64,000 bases of DNA from Arthrobacter sp. CDRTa11 (GTDB taxonomy: Bacteria > Actinomycetota > Actinomycetes > Actinomycetales > Micrococcaceae), in contig NZ_CP044532.1 in the NCBI RefSeq assembly GCF_026427775.1, forward strand, positions 3,162,001 through 3,226,000, read 5' to 3'. The position numbers and the translations under genes were made by a program. Shown in pieces: positions 1-11,080 of the stretch; within the stretch, counting starts at the first letter, position 1; each line of letters begins with the position of its first letter. The notes beneath the pieces are model-generated. The model was given only the letters and a program-made list of their open reading frames with translations. It was not told the origin of the DNA and did no database searches.

Positions 1-598
1 GGATCACGTGGACCAACGCCTCGTTGGTGGCTGCGGCGGCAGTGCCGCCCCGGAGGATAACGGCGTTGCCGCTCTTCAGCGCAAGTCCCGCGATGTCTAC
101 GGTGACGTTGGGCCGGGCTTCGTAAATCGCCGCCACAACGCCCATGGGTACGTTGACCTGGCGCAGGCGCAGCCCGTTGGGAAGGGTCTGGCCGCGGACC
201 ACGTTGCCCACCGGGTCCGGCAGGGTGGCCAGGTTCTCCAGGGCGGACACGAGTCCGTCGATCCGGGCTTCCGTCAGCGTGAGCCTGTCCAGCAGGGCTG
301 CAGAGGTGCCGTTGGCCTTGCCGGCGGCGACATCCTTGGCATTCGCAGAAAGGATGAGGTTCTTCCGCTCCAGCAGCGCCGCACCGATCGCCTGGAGCCC
401 TCGGTCCTTCCAGGCGCGGTTGGCCCTCGCCATCCGGCGTGCCGCATGGCGTGAACGGTCAGCCACGGCGTGTACCGCCGCTTCGACGTCTTCAACTGAC
501 AGCGGGACGGCAGAAGAATCCGGTGTCTGCGGAGCAGCGGAAACCGCAGTGTTGTCCCCGGAAATCGCAGCAGAATTATGGATCAGTGCCTCAGTCAT
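1..598 (-). CDS. proA: Gamma-glutamyl phosphate reductase (partial, 3' end off left edge)
   Basis: Second enzyme of proline synthesis: reduces glutamyl-5-phosphate to glutamate-5-semialdehyde with NADPH in the cytoplasm. Only the first ~199 residues are in the window, so the catalytic cysteine region is not visible. Family-typical stretches seen are RAWKDRGLQAIG, LPNGLRLRQVNVPMG and IYEARPNVTVDIAGLALKSG. The ATG at 598 is preceded by proB, whose stop is 26 bp upstream on the same strand, so the two consecutive pathway enzymes are very probably co-transcribed behind obg. The first ~35 residues are a poorly conserved Ser/Ala-rich extension. Identity is secure; completeness cannot be judged. Confidence 0.95.
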   Translation of the reverse strand, partial: MTEALIHNSAAISGDNTAVSAAPQTPDSSAVPLSVEDVEAAVHAVADRSRHAARRMARANRAWKDRGLQAIGAALLERKNLILSANAKDVAAGKANGTSAALLDRLTLTEARIDGLVSALENLATLPDPVGNVVRGQTLPNGLRLRQVNVPMGVVAAIYEARPNVTVDIAGLALKSGNAVILRGGTAAAATNEALVHVI

Positions 599-624
599 GA
601 TCCAAGTTTAGGCGAGCCGGAGAC

Positions 625-3415
<2,791 letters not shown>

Positions 3416-3426
3416 TTAAAAGAACA

Positions 3427-3456
3427 GTGGAGCGGACCAAAAATGGCCCGCTCCAC
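3427..3456 (-). terminator. Hairpin between rpmA and obg (attenuator or terminator)
   Basis: On the minus strand a 12-bp stem (GTGGAGCGGGCC pairing with GGTCCGCTCCAC, one G-U) closes a short T-rich loop and is followed by TGTTCTTTTAA. It sits downstream of rpmA and upstream of obg. The short U-run suggests partial termination, which would let ribosomal protein expression exceed obg. Confidence 0.6.
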
Positions 3457-3473
3457 CGCTTCAGAACTGGATG

Positions 3474-3737
3474 TTACTCTGCAGCTGCAGCAGCAACGAT
3501 GTTGACTACGCGGCGACCGCGGCGGGTGCCGAATTCGACAGCGCCCGGGGTCAGTGCGAACAGTGTGTCGTCGCCGCCACGGCCTACGCCTGCACCCGGG
3601 TGGAAGTGGGTGCCGCGCTGGCGAACAATGATTTCGCCTGCGGAAACTACCTGGCCACCGAAGCGCTTGACGCCAAGGTACTGGGCGTTGGAGTCACGAC
3701 CGTTGCGAGTGGAGCTCGCGCCTTTTTTATGTGCCAT
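3474..3737 (-). CDS. rpmA: 50S ribosomal protein L27
   Basis: L27 of the large ribosomal subunit, near the peptidyl transferase centre. The 87-residue product begins [19 protein letters not shown] with the conserved lysine/serine-rich arm and contains [15 protein letters not shown] and [11 protein letters not shown]. No N-terminal cleavage extension of the Firmicutes type is present. It follows rplU by 59 bp. The alanine-rich C-terminal tail (AAAAAE) is a common high-GC variation. Confidence 0.98.
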   Translation of the reverse strand: MAHKKGASSTRNGRDSNAQYLGVKRFGGQVVSAGEIIVRQRGTHFHPGAGVGRGGDDTLFALTPGAVEFGTRRGRRVVNIVAAAAAE

Positions 3738-3796
3738 TTGAAATGCCTGCCTCTAAATTCTGGGGAATCTGCTGAAAACCTGAACAGTAACGCTAG

Positions 3797-4105
3797 TTAC
3801 TTGATACCAGTGATCTTGACCTTGGTCAGTTCCTGACGGTGACCCTGGCGCTTCTTGTAACCGGTCTTGTTCTTGAACTTCTGGATGACGATCTTGGGAC
3901 CACGAAGGTCCTGGAGGATCTCAGCCGTAACAGTTACCTTGGCCAGGTCCGCAGCGGCGGACGTGATCTTGTCACCGTCTACCAGGAGCAGTGCGGGCAG
4001 CTGAATGGTGCTGCCGGCTCCACCGGTGACGCGGTTCAGGGTAACGAAGTCTCCAACGGAAACCTTCTCTTGGCGGCCGCCTGCGCGGACAATCGCGTAC
4101 ACCAC
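3797..4105 (-). CDS. rplU: 50S ribosomal protein L21
   Basis: L21 binds 23S rRNA in the large subunit. The product ends [19 protein letters not shown], the conserved L21 C-terminus. I placed the start at the GTG at 4105, giving [14 protein letters not shown] and 102 residues, because the family begins with M-x-YAIV; an upstream in-frame GTG at 4117 would add four residues but leaves its purine tract abutting the start codon. It heads the rplU-rpmA-obg group and has a ~200-nt untranslated leader. Confidence 0.95.
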   Translation of the reverse strand: MVYAIVRAGGRQEKVSVGDFVTLNRVTGGAGSTIQLPALLLVDGDKITSAAADLAKVTVTAEILQDLRGPKIVIQKFKNKTGYKKRQGHRQELTKVKITGIK

Positions 4106-4306
4106 TTGGGAACTCACTTCTCTCGACGTTTATTACTAAATTTGCGTGCGGAACCTGGGTCCATGTTTGGCTGGCTCCCGCTGTGCCTCAACGCCGTGGA
4201 TTCGCAAAGGAACCCGTGAGCTATCCCGGTTGCAATATCCGCTCGTTGTCCAAGCGGGCTGCTTCCAGGGTCATAACCCAAGTGTTGGCGTAAGCACCGA
4301 AGATCT

Positions 4307-4336
4307 AGAATACGCTAATTTTGCCTTCGGCCGCAA
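4307..4336 (-). promoter_or_regulatory. Putative rplU promoter with long leader
   Basis: Minus strand: -35 TTGCGG (4336-4331) and -10 TATTCT (4312-4307), spacing 18. A start near 4300 gives a leader of about 195 nt before rplU. The rest of the gap (4106-4445) shows no convincing gene; the leader may carry ribosomal-protein autoregulation, which I cannot prove. Confidence 0.45.
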
Positions 4337-4445
4337 ATGAGGCTGGTTCCGGCGGGTTGTCTGTGATAGGCACCACAAGGTGGGCGGCACACTGACATCC
4401 GGAACCGTGCCCGACTATCATACCGGCTCCGGCGCCCGCAGGCGA

Positions 4446-6059
4446 TCAGGCGTGCAGCCGCGGCGCGTCGAAGAATTCGACCTCGAAACGGCAGGATTGC
4501 CGGAATGCCAGGATCATCGCTGCGCGCTCATCCTCCGATCCCCGCCGCCCGGCGTCGTCCGCCATGGCTATTGCCTGCCGGGTGGCGGCGGCAAAGTCTT
4601 CGTCGGCGTAGGTCCGCAGCCAGGCGGCGTACGGGTGGGCAGCCGGTTCGCCCGCTGCCAGGAATTCTGCGTGAAGCGTTTTGCCCACCTCCGCATACAG
4701 CCAGAAGCACGGAAGCACTGCGGCCACCAGCACCGCATAACTGCCTGAAGCCGAGGCAGCGAGCAGATGATCGACATAAGACTTGGTGACAGGACCCAGG
4801 ACCGTCTCCGTGGTCCTGGTGCTGAGCCAGCTGCGGTGCAACTCGGACTCAACCTCCAGGCACTGCTGGGCAGACCTGGCCCAGAACAGCTGCTCCGCCT
4901 CGGTGGGGGCCAGGGCGCTGGCACGGGCGAGCACCCGGGAATAGCCGTTCAGGTACGTGGCGTCCTGGGCGAGATAGTAGGCGAAGTGCTTTTCGGCCAG
5001 GCTGCCGTCTGCAAGGTCCTGGATGAACTCGAGTCCGTAGATGGCCTCAAGGTCCGGCGCCGCTGCTGCCCACAGGACGTCGGCGAAGTCCCCCGGCGCC
5101 GGAGGTGTCCGTCCGGCATCTGCCGGCCCCGGCTGTGGTTGCTGAACGTGATGGAAATGATGGATGGGCCCGTTGCCCGATCCAACCTCGAGCTCGGCGG
5201 AAGCCTCCAGCGCGGCGGCAAGCCAAGGCTTCACCTGGCGCAGGGAGGCTTCCCAATCGCCCAGCCGTGCCTGCGTGGTAGCCATTGCCGAGGACAGCGA
5301 ACAGCCGGTGCCGTGGCTGTTGCGGGTGCGGATCCTTGCCCCTGGCACTACGACCACTTCCTCAGAGAGCACTCCCCCGGTGTTGACCAGGGCATCCGGA
5401 CAATCGCCGCCGTCGAGATGGCCGCCCTTGACCAGGACCGTGGCACCCGTGGCGGCGGCCAGCCGCCGGCCCTGCTCCAGCGCCTCGGGCCAGCTTCCCG
5501 CCTGCGGCTCGCCAAGAAGTATCGCCAGTTCCGCCAGGTTCGGGGTGATCAGGTCCGCCAGCGGTAAAAGCCCCTGAAGCGCAGCCTCAGCCGATTCGGC
5601 GAGCAGCCGGTCCCCGCTGGTGGCCACCATCACAGGATCCAGGACGACGACGGCGGGGCGCACCTTCACCAGCCAGCTGCGCACAGCAGTCATCACGTCG
5701 GCATCACCGAGCATGCCGATCTTGACCGCATCAACGGTGATGTCGTCGCTGATGGCATCCAGCTGCCGGGCCAGGAACGAGGCCGGGGGAACGTGCACGG
5801 CACGGACACCCTGGGTGTTTTGGACGGTGAGGGCGGTGATGGCAGCCATGCCGTAGCCGCCGTGGGCCGCAATGCTTTTCAGGTCGGCCTGGATGCCGGC
5901 GCCGCCGGAGGGATCGGAACCGGCGATGGACAGGACGCGTGGGATGTCCCGCAGGACGCCGGCCGCTTGGGGCTGCGTCAGGGTGGATTGCGTTGATGTT
6001 GCTGTTGCTGATGCGGGCGCTGCTGGAGGCAGGACTGATGTTGACGACAAAGAAGACAT
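4446..6059 (-). CDS. thiD: Bifunctional HMP(-P) kinase ThiD fused to TenA-like thiaminase II
   Basis: Thiamin pyrimidine branch enzyme. The N-terminal half (about 43-290) is a ribokinase-fold ThiD, with SIAGSDPSGGAGIQADLKSI at the start and NSHGTGCSLSSAMA near its end, phosphorylating HMP and HMP-P. The C-terminal half (about 320-530) is TenA-like: FAYYLAQDATYLNGYSRVLA, then an acidic C-terminal helix FRQSCRFEVEFFDAP. TenA recycles pyrimidines from degraded thiamin, so both domains feed the same pool. 537 residues fit a two-domain fusion. A TPP riboswitch lies immediately upstream. The ATG at 6059 directly abuts the GAAGGG of the riboswitch; the TTG at 6050 has better spacing and may be the true start. 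Confidence 0.93.
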   Translation of the reverse strand: MSSLSSTSVLPPAAPASATATSTQSTLTQPQAAGVLRDIPRVLSIAGSDPSGGAGIQADLKSIAAHGGYGMAAITALTVQNTQGVRAVHVPPASFLARQLDAISDDITVDAVKIGMLGDADVMTAVRSWLVKVRPAVVVLDPVMVATSGDRLLAESAEAALQGLLPLADLITPNLAELAILLGEPQAGSWPEALEQGRRLAAATGATVLVKGGHLDGGDCPDALVNTGGVLSEEVVVVPGARIRTRNSHGTGCSLSSAMATTQARLGDWEASLRQVKPWLAAALEASAELEVGSGNGPIHHFHHVQQPQPGPADAGRTPPAPGDFADVLWAAAAPDLEAIYGLEFIQDLADGSLAEKHFAYYLAQDATYLNGYSRVLARASALAPTEAEQLFWARSAQQCLEVESELHRSWLSTRTTETVLGPVTKSYVDHLLAASASGSYAVLVAAVLPCFWLYAEVGKTLHAEFLAAGEPAAHPYAAWLRTYADEDFAAATRQAIAMADDAGRRGSEDERAAMILAFRQSCRFEVEFFDAPRLHA

Positions 6060-6061
6060 CC

Positions 6062-6146
6062 CTTCGCCGGTGCTAGCCGGACAGGTTCAACGGGTGTGGA
6101 TCTCAGCCGGCCTTCTGCGCGGCACCCCGTGTCAGTCACCCAGCGT
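6062..6146 (-). promoter_or_regulatory. TPP riboswitch (THI element)
   Basis: Minus strand, reading towards thiD: GGGGTGC, then GGCTGAGATC, then ACCCGTTGAACCTG, then GGCTAGCACCGGCGAAGG. These are the conserved blocks of the TPP riboswitch in correct order. Its 3' end carries the only good purine tract before thiD, so control is probably by ribosome-site masking. No U-tract terminator is visible between it and the gene. Confidence 0.93.
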
Positions 6147-6255
6147 AGCGTTTTTGGGTGGAATCCCTGTTAAAGGTGACGCCGGGGCTGCGTCCAGTGC
6201 TGTTCCCTCCGTGGATACCCCCGACTGCAGCCCCCTGTTAAGAACGCATGCCAGA

Positions 6256-6300
6256 TAAAGGCTAGTGCCATAAAAGGCGAGTGCCTTAAAGGCGAATGCC
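6256..6300. repeat. Three imperfect 14-15 bp tandem repeats
   Basis: Units TAAAGGCTAGTGCC (6256-6269), TAAAAGGCGAGTGCC (6271-6285) and TAAAGGCGAATGCC (6287-6300). The last unit runs into the left arm of the adjacent 19-bp hairpin. Origin is unknown; slippage duplication is the simplest reading. Confidence 0.7.
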
Positions 6301-6337
6301 CGGCTGGGCCGTGAGAAATCACGGCCCAGCCGGGCAT
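6296..6337 (-). terminator. 19-bp perfect hairpin downstream of the RNase E/G gene
   Basis: Perfect inverted repeat: left arm 6296-6314, loop GAAA on the plus strand (6315-6318), right arm 6319-6337. It lies 68 bp beyond the stop at 6405. No long U-run follows on the minus strand, which is typical of strong GC-rich actinobacterial terminators. Confidence 0.75.
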
Positions 6338-6404
6338 CCCGACAGCGCGGCTCCGCCGAGCAAAGCTCCTGCTGCCAGCAGCTCCTGCTCTTAGAACCCT
6401 GCTG

Positions 6405-9400
6405 TTAGAGTTCCGACGCCGGCACTCCTACGCCCAAAATGATCGGAGCCTCGGCTCCGGCCGTCCGGTCCCCCGTGGCAACCTTCGCCGGCTCCGGGGC
6501 CTTGGCCGAATGCGAGTGTCCTTCCGGCGCTGTGTGCGTACCTTCGTGGTGTTCCACCGAGGTGGCGTTGGCAGCACCCTGGGCACGGCTGGCGCTCCTG
6601 TTACGGCGCGGGCGGCGGGAGCGTGACTGCTCAGCCGTGTGGTCGGAGTAGTCCTTCTCCTCCACCGCGGGCTCCGGCTGGCGGGCAGGACGTCCCGCCT
6701 GGATCTGCTCACGTCCGGCCTGCTCACGCCCGGCCTGCTCACGCCCGGCCTGCTCCGCCTGGACACGTTCGGGCTCCGCCTGCGGAAGGGCAGCCTGCAG
6801 GCGTTCCTCTGCCGGAGCGGGCTCGCCCAGGTGGGCGAATGCCTCAGCCAGGCGGTCCAGTGTCAGCGCCGGCTTCTGTGCCTGGTCCTCGGCGTGCTCC
6901 ACGAACGGCAGCACCACCTGCTCACCGCCGAATGTCAGCACGGCCGCAGGTCGGCCTGACGTGTCAGGCTGGTGCCGCTCGGGCACTGCAGCAGGCGTGG
7001 CCTGCTCTGCTTCCGGGGAGGCCTGTGCCTGAACTCCGCGGGCGGCAGCCTGGGCCGCCTCGTCGTCGTGCAGGTGCGCCGCGTGTGCTGCGGCCGCAAT
7101 GTTGGCAAGAGCCGCCCTGGTGGCCTCAGCCTTGGCATGGCGCTCGGCGTCGCTGGGATCGGGGTGGACCGTGTGGATCTGGATGGGTGCAGCCGGAGCC
7201 ACGTCCAGCGGCTGGCCTCCCCGTCCGCGGCGCCGTTTGCGGTCCGGACGTGCGCCCGGCTGGTTTTCGGTCCGCTGGGCGTCCGTCCGTTCCGGGCGCT
7301 GGGCGTCCGGGCGGCTGTCAGAGCGCTGTACGTGGTGCTCGGCGGCAACAATGTTGGCCCGGCGGTGCTCCACGGGATCATCGTGGGTGACGATGCCGCG
7401 GCCGGCACAGACCTCGCACTGCTCTCCGAAGACTTCGAGAAGCCCTGTACCCATCCGCTTGCGGGTCATCTGGACAAGGCCCAGCGAGGTGACCTCGGCC
7501 ACCTGGTGCTTGGTACGGTCGCGGCCCAGGCACTCCACCATCCGGCGCAGCACCAGGTCCCTGTTGGACTCCAGCACCATGTCGATGAAGTCGATGACGA
7601 TGATGCCACCGATGTCGCGGAGCCTGAGCTGGCGGACAACTTCCTCGGCCGCTTCCAGGTTGTTCTTGGTGACGGTTTCCTCAAGGTTTCCGCCGCTGCC
7701 GGTGAACTTGCCGGTGTTGACGTCCACCACTGTCATGGCTTCAGTGCGGTCGATCACCAGGGAACCGCCCGACGGCAGGAACACCTTGCGGTCCAGTGCC
7801 TTGTGAATCTGCTCATCGATCCGCCAGGCCGCGAAGATGTCCTGATCCTTGGTCCACTTTTCCAGCCGGCCCACCAGGTCAGGCGCAACATAGGTGACGT
7901 AGGCCTCGATGGTGTCCCAGGCCTCCTCGCCGGAGACGATCAGCTTGGAGAAGTCCTCATTGAAGACGTCGCGGACCACCTTGATGGTGAGGTCCGGTTC
8001 GCCGTACAGCAGTTCCGGGGCGAGGATCTTGGTGGACGTGGATTGGCCTTCGATGCCCTCCCACTGCGCCCGCAGCCGGTTGATGTCGTGGGTGAGCTCC
8101 TCCTCGGACGCGCCCTCGGCGGCGGTGCGGACAATAACGCCTGCGTGCTCCGGGAGCCGGTCCTTCAGGATGCGCTTGAGGCGGTTACGTTCGACGTCGG
8201 GCAGCTTGCGTGAGATTCCGGTCATGGATCCGCCGGGCACGTACACAAGGTAGCGGCCTGGAAGGGAGATTTGGCTGGTCAGGCGTGCGCCCTTATGGCC
8301 CACGGGGTCCTTGGTGACCTGGACCAGGACGGTATCTCCGGATTTCAGCGCGTTCTCGATGCGGCGCTGCTTGCCTTCGAGGTTGACGGCCTCCCAGTTC
8401 ACTTCGCCGGCATAGAGCACGGCGTTGCGGCCGCGTCCGATGTCAACGAAGGCTGCTTCCATGGACGGCAGCACATTCTGGACCTTGCCCAGGTAGACGT
8501 TGCCGATCAGCGAATCCTGCTGCGTCTTGGAGACGAAGTGCTCAGCCAGGACGCCGTCCTCCAGCACTGCGATCTGTATTCTGTCGTCGCGCTGGCGGAC
8601 GATCATCTGCCGGTCCACCGACTCCCGGCGGGCAAGGAACTCGGCCTCGGTGATGACGGTGCGGCGGCGGCCAGTGTCGCGGGACTCCCGGCGACGCTGC
8701 TTCTTGGCTTCGAGCCTGGTGGAGCCCTTGACACTGGTCACCCGGTTGTTGACTACCGGCTCGGTAACGGCGCGGGGAGCACGGACACGGGTCACTGTGT
8801 TGGGCGGGTCATCGTCCCCGCCACCGGTAAGTTCGAGGTCCTGCTCACCGCGGCGGCGACGGCGACGGCGGCGGGAGGTCACGCCCTCTTCAGCCTGACC
8901 GGCAGACTCTTCATCGGCGTCGTCCGCGGTGCTGTCCTGGGCGCCTTCGGCGCTATCACCCTCAAGGTCACGGCCGCCGGTGCGGCTCCGTCCGCGGCGG
9001 CCACGGCTGCGGCGCCGGCCGCGGATGCCGGCGTCATCGCCGGAGCCGTCCTCGGCGTCGTCGTCCTCTGCTTCTTCCACAGCTGCAGCCGGAGCAGGAG
9101 GAGCCTGGCGGACCACGGTGCTCAGGTCCGGGGCCTGGAACAGCACAGACGTGGGCGACGGCTCCAGGAAAAGCGATCCAAAGGGGCTGGCGGCCGGTGC
9201 TGCTTCCTCGGCCTTGGCTTCCACTGCCGGCTCGGGTGCCGGTGCGGCTTCAGGCTCTGGTGCGGTTTCAAGCTCCCTGTCCGTGGGGGCAGCGGCGTCT
9301 TCAGCAGCGACTTCCTGACCTGCGGACGTTTCTTCTTCGGCGGCCACGGGTTCGGCCGCCGGGGCGGACAGTGGCTCGGCTGCGGACCTTGGCTCGGCGG

Positions 9401-9812
9401 CGGACATCTTGCGGGTGGCAACACGGCGACGGCGCACAGGCTTCGCCTCGGCTTCGGCGTCGGGACCAGCAGCGGCAGCTTCCGGGTCAGGCTGGGCGGC
9501 GGCAGGCTGATCATTCACGACGGTGCCGGCCTCCTCTACAGCGAAGGCAGGAAGGGGCTCTGCTGTGTCAGCCTTCTTGCGGGCGCGTGTGCGGCGGACA
9601 GGCGCCTTGGCTTCCGGGGCCTCTGCGACAGGTGCGTCCGCCGACGGGGCGCCCGTTGCGGATGCGTCCGCCACGGCTGTCTCCATGGCCTCACTTGCTG
9701 CCGGGGCAGCCTTCCGCCGGGTCCTGGTGGCTTTCTTCGGAGCTTCCGGGGCTCCCGCGTCATCGCTAACTGCTGCATTGTCGTTAACGGCTAGGACTTG
9801 TTCATTTTCCAT
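6405..9812 (-). CDS. rne: Ribonuclease E/G family protein
   Basis: Single-strand endoribonuclease for mRNA decay and rRNA/tRNA processing. The 1,135-residue protein has a ~400-residue acidic, Ala/Pro-rich N-terminal extension, an Arg-rich tract, an S1 domain near 430-510 (GNVYLGKVQNVLPSMEAAF), the DNase I-like catalytic domain with VVDVNTGKF near 697 and IDFIDM near 744 (the metal-binding aspartates), the zinc-link motif CEVCAGRG near 800, and a disordered basic tail. This both-ends-extended layout is typical of actinobacterial RNase E. I chose ATG 9812 because GGAG lies 11 nt upstream and the longer frame to 10013 reads non-conserved sequence. The tail holds a 15-bp tandem repeat. Confidence 0.95.
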   Translation of the reverse strand: MENEQVLAVNDNAAVSDDAGAPEAPKKATRTRRKAAPAASEAMETAVADASATGAPSADAPVAEAPEAKAPVRRTRARKKADTAEPLPAFAVEEAGTVVNDQPAAAQPDPEAAAAGPDAEAEAKPVRRRRVATRKMSAAEPRSAAEPLSAPAAEPVAAEEETSAGQEVAAEDAAAPTDRELETAPEPEAAPAPEPAVEAKAEEAAPAASPFGSLFLEPSPTSVLFQAPDLSTVVRQAPPAPAAAVEEAEDDDAEDGSGDDAGIRGRRRSRGRRGRSRTGGRDLEGDSAEGAQDSTADDADEESAGQAEEGVTSRRRRRRRRGEQDLELTGGGDDDPPNTVTRVRAPRAVTEPVVNNRVTSVKGSTRLEAKKQRRRESRDTGRRRTVITEAEFLARRESVDRQMIVRQRDDRIQIAVLEDGVLAEHFVSKTQQDSLIGNVYLGKVQNVLPSMEAAFVDIGRGRNAVLYAGEVNWEAVNLEGKQRRIENALKSGDTVLVQVTKDPVGHKGARLTSQISLPGRYLVYVPGGSMTGISRKLPDVERNRLKRILKDRLPEHAGVIVRTAAEGASEEELTHDINRLRAQWEGIEGQSTSTKILAPELLYGEPDLTIKVVRDVFNEDFSKLIVSGEEAWDTIEAYVTYVAPDLVGRLEKWTKDQDIFAAWRIDEQIHKALDRKVFLPSGGSLVIDRTEAMTVVDVNTGKFTGSGGNLEETVTKNNLEAAEEVVRQLRLRDIGGIIVIDFIDMVLESNRDLVLRRMVECLGRDRTKHQVAEVTSLGLVQMTRKRMGTGLLEVFGEQCEVCAGRGIVTHDDPVEHRRANIVAAEHHVQRSDSRPDAQRPERTDAQRTENQPGARPDRKRRRGRGGQPLDVAPAAPIQIHTVHPDPSDAERHAKAEATRAALANIAAAAHAAHLHDDEAAQAAARGVQAQASPEAEQATPAAVPERHQPDTSGRPAAVLTFGGEQVVLPFVEHAEDQAQKPALTLDRLAEAFAHLGEPAPAEERLQAALPQAEPERVQAEQAGREQAGREQAGREQIQAGRPARQPEPAVEEKDYSDHTAEQSRSRRPRRNRSASRAQGAANATSVEHHEGTHTAPEGHSHSAKAPEPAKVATGDRTAGAEAPIILGVGVPASEL
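6706..6750. repeat. 15-bp tandem repeat inside rne (3 copies)
   Basis: Units TGCTCACG[T/C]CCGGCC at 6706-6720, 6721-6735 and 6736-6750, encoding repeats of the type GREQA in the disordered C-terminal tail. The period is a multiple of three, so copy number change keeps the frame. Confidence 0.85.
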
Positions 9813-10247
9813 ATGTGGCAACACTCCTGCCCCTGACGTACCGCCACATCCGGCACCCATTGGGGCACATATTGTCAAAACCCGCAGGCATTGACAGAAG
9901 TCAAGTGGATACTCCCAGGTTCGCACCGGCAGTGGGGTGCGGCAGCCCGTGGGAGCCGTCGGCTGTGTTCTGAAAACCCGTTGTTCTACACGCCACAACC
10001 AGGTGCCGACCAATGGAATTGCGGGAAGCCGGATCAGAGAATCCGATGCCTGCCCTGCTCATCATTGGCGGTCTTGGGAACAAGCCACCGGACCGGAGTC
10101 CGAATGTGGGTCGGTCTCCAGCCACGTTCATTCTCTCACACACCGGCTCGAAGACGGCGGAGGCAACCGCATCCGGTCAGTGGCTGGTTCTGCAGGCTGA
10201 GTCCCGTCCCCAGCCGCCGGCGTTACAATCAGGGCAAGGAGCACCCG
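9813..10247. other. Divergent intergenic region between rne and the VKOR gene
   Basis: 435 bp without a convincing gene. It must carry the rne promoter and leader and the promoter of the plus-strand gene. Visible: an inverted repeat TTGAC-N4-GTCAA at 9891-9904, a second TTGTCAA at 9872-9878, and a -10-like TACAAT at 10224-10229 that would start transcription just before the AAGGAG of the VKOR gene. No clear -35 boxes. Confidence 0.4.
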
Positions 10248-10946
10248 ATGCAAAGGACGCAACGAACCATGCCCAGTATCTCCCCTGCCAGGGGCGCCGG
10301 AAGCCCGGCCTCAGCCGCCGTGGCAGCGCCGGAACCCATCACGGACGCTGGCGTGCCACCCATGGCCCGAAACCGGCCGTTTGGCTGGCTTTTGGTCATC
10401 ACCGGGGCCATCGGCTGGCTGGCTTCCGGAATCCTCGTGCTGGAAAAGCTCGAGGTACTCAAGGATCCGAACCACACCACTGTCTGCGACGTTAACCCGT
10501 GGATCTCGTGCGGTCAGGTAATGCAGACGCCGCAAAGCTCCGTGTTCGGGTTCCCCAACATGTTCATTGGCATCGTCGCTTTCGCGGTCATCATCACCAC
10601 GGGCATGGCCCTGCTGGCCGGCGCCAATTTTGCCCGCTGGTACTGGCTGGGACTCCAGGCGGGCGTGACGCTGGGCTTTGCGTTTGTGGTGTGGCTGTGG
10701 TTCCAGGCCTTGTATGAAATCCACATCCTGTGCCCGTTCTGCATGGTGGTCTGGGCTGCCATGATCCCCCTGTTCGTCTGGGTGACAGTCCGGAACATCA
10801 CGCAGGGCGCCATCCCGGTGCCTGCCGGTGCCGCCCGTATCGTGGGCGAGTCGGGTTGGATCGTGACCGCGCTGCTGTACGTGGCTGTCATCGCCACCAT
10901 CTTCTTCGCCTTTATCCAGGTGTTCGTGGGAACCTCAGGCTTCTAG
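10248..10946 (+). CDS. Vitamin K epoxide reductase family membrane protein
   Basis: VKOR-family quinone-linked thiol oxidase, which reoxidises a DsbA-like partner to support extracytoplasmic disulfide formation. The 232-residue protein has four to five membrane segments (about 45-65, 100-120, 130-148, 150-172, 195-220). The family cysteines are present: C80 and C88 in the first loop (TVCDVNPWISCGQ) and the active CPFC at 152-155. The ATG at 10248 has AAGGAG seven bases upstream, which rules out the longer open frame. No thioredoxin-like domain is fused, so it needs a separate partner. Confidence 0.93.
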   Translation: MQRTQRTMPSISPARGAGSPASAAVAAPEPITDAGVPPMARNRPFGWLLVITGAIGWLASGILVLEKLEVLKDPNHTTVCDVNPWISCGQVMQTPQSSVFGFPNMFIGIVAFAVIITTGMALLAGANFARWYWLGLQAGVTLGFAFVVWLWFQALYEIHILCPFCMVVWAAMIPLFVWVTVRNITQGAIPVPAGAARIVGESGWIVTALLYVAVIATIFFAFIQVFVGTSGF

Positions 10947-10983
10947 TTCCAGCCGCACCCCCACCACACAGCCCCCACAGACA

Positions 10984-11047
10984 GCGCGAACGAACACTTG
11001 AGGCCCCTGTTCCTTTCAAAACAGGGGCCTCAAGTGTTCGTTCGCGC
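10984..11047. terminator. 28-bp perfect hairpin, bidirectional terminator
   Basis: Arms 10984-11011 and 11020-11047 pair without a mismatch around an 8-nt loop. It lies between the convergent VKOR gene and ndk, so it probably ends both transcripts. Confidence 0.85.
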
Positions 11048-11080
11048 CATAGTGGGCGAAGGATTCGATCCGAAAAGAAC

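Noticed and set aside
6705..6751. CRISPR-like regular repeat
   Set aside because: Repeats are 15 bp, contiguous without spacers, in frame within rne, and no cas gene is present.
8271..9794. 507-residue plus-strand open frame opposite rne
   Set aside because: Gly/Ala/Arg-rich read-out of the low-complexity rne N-terminal half; no ribosome-binding site and no conserved motif.
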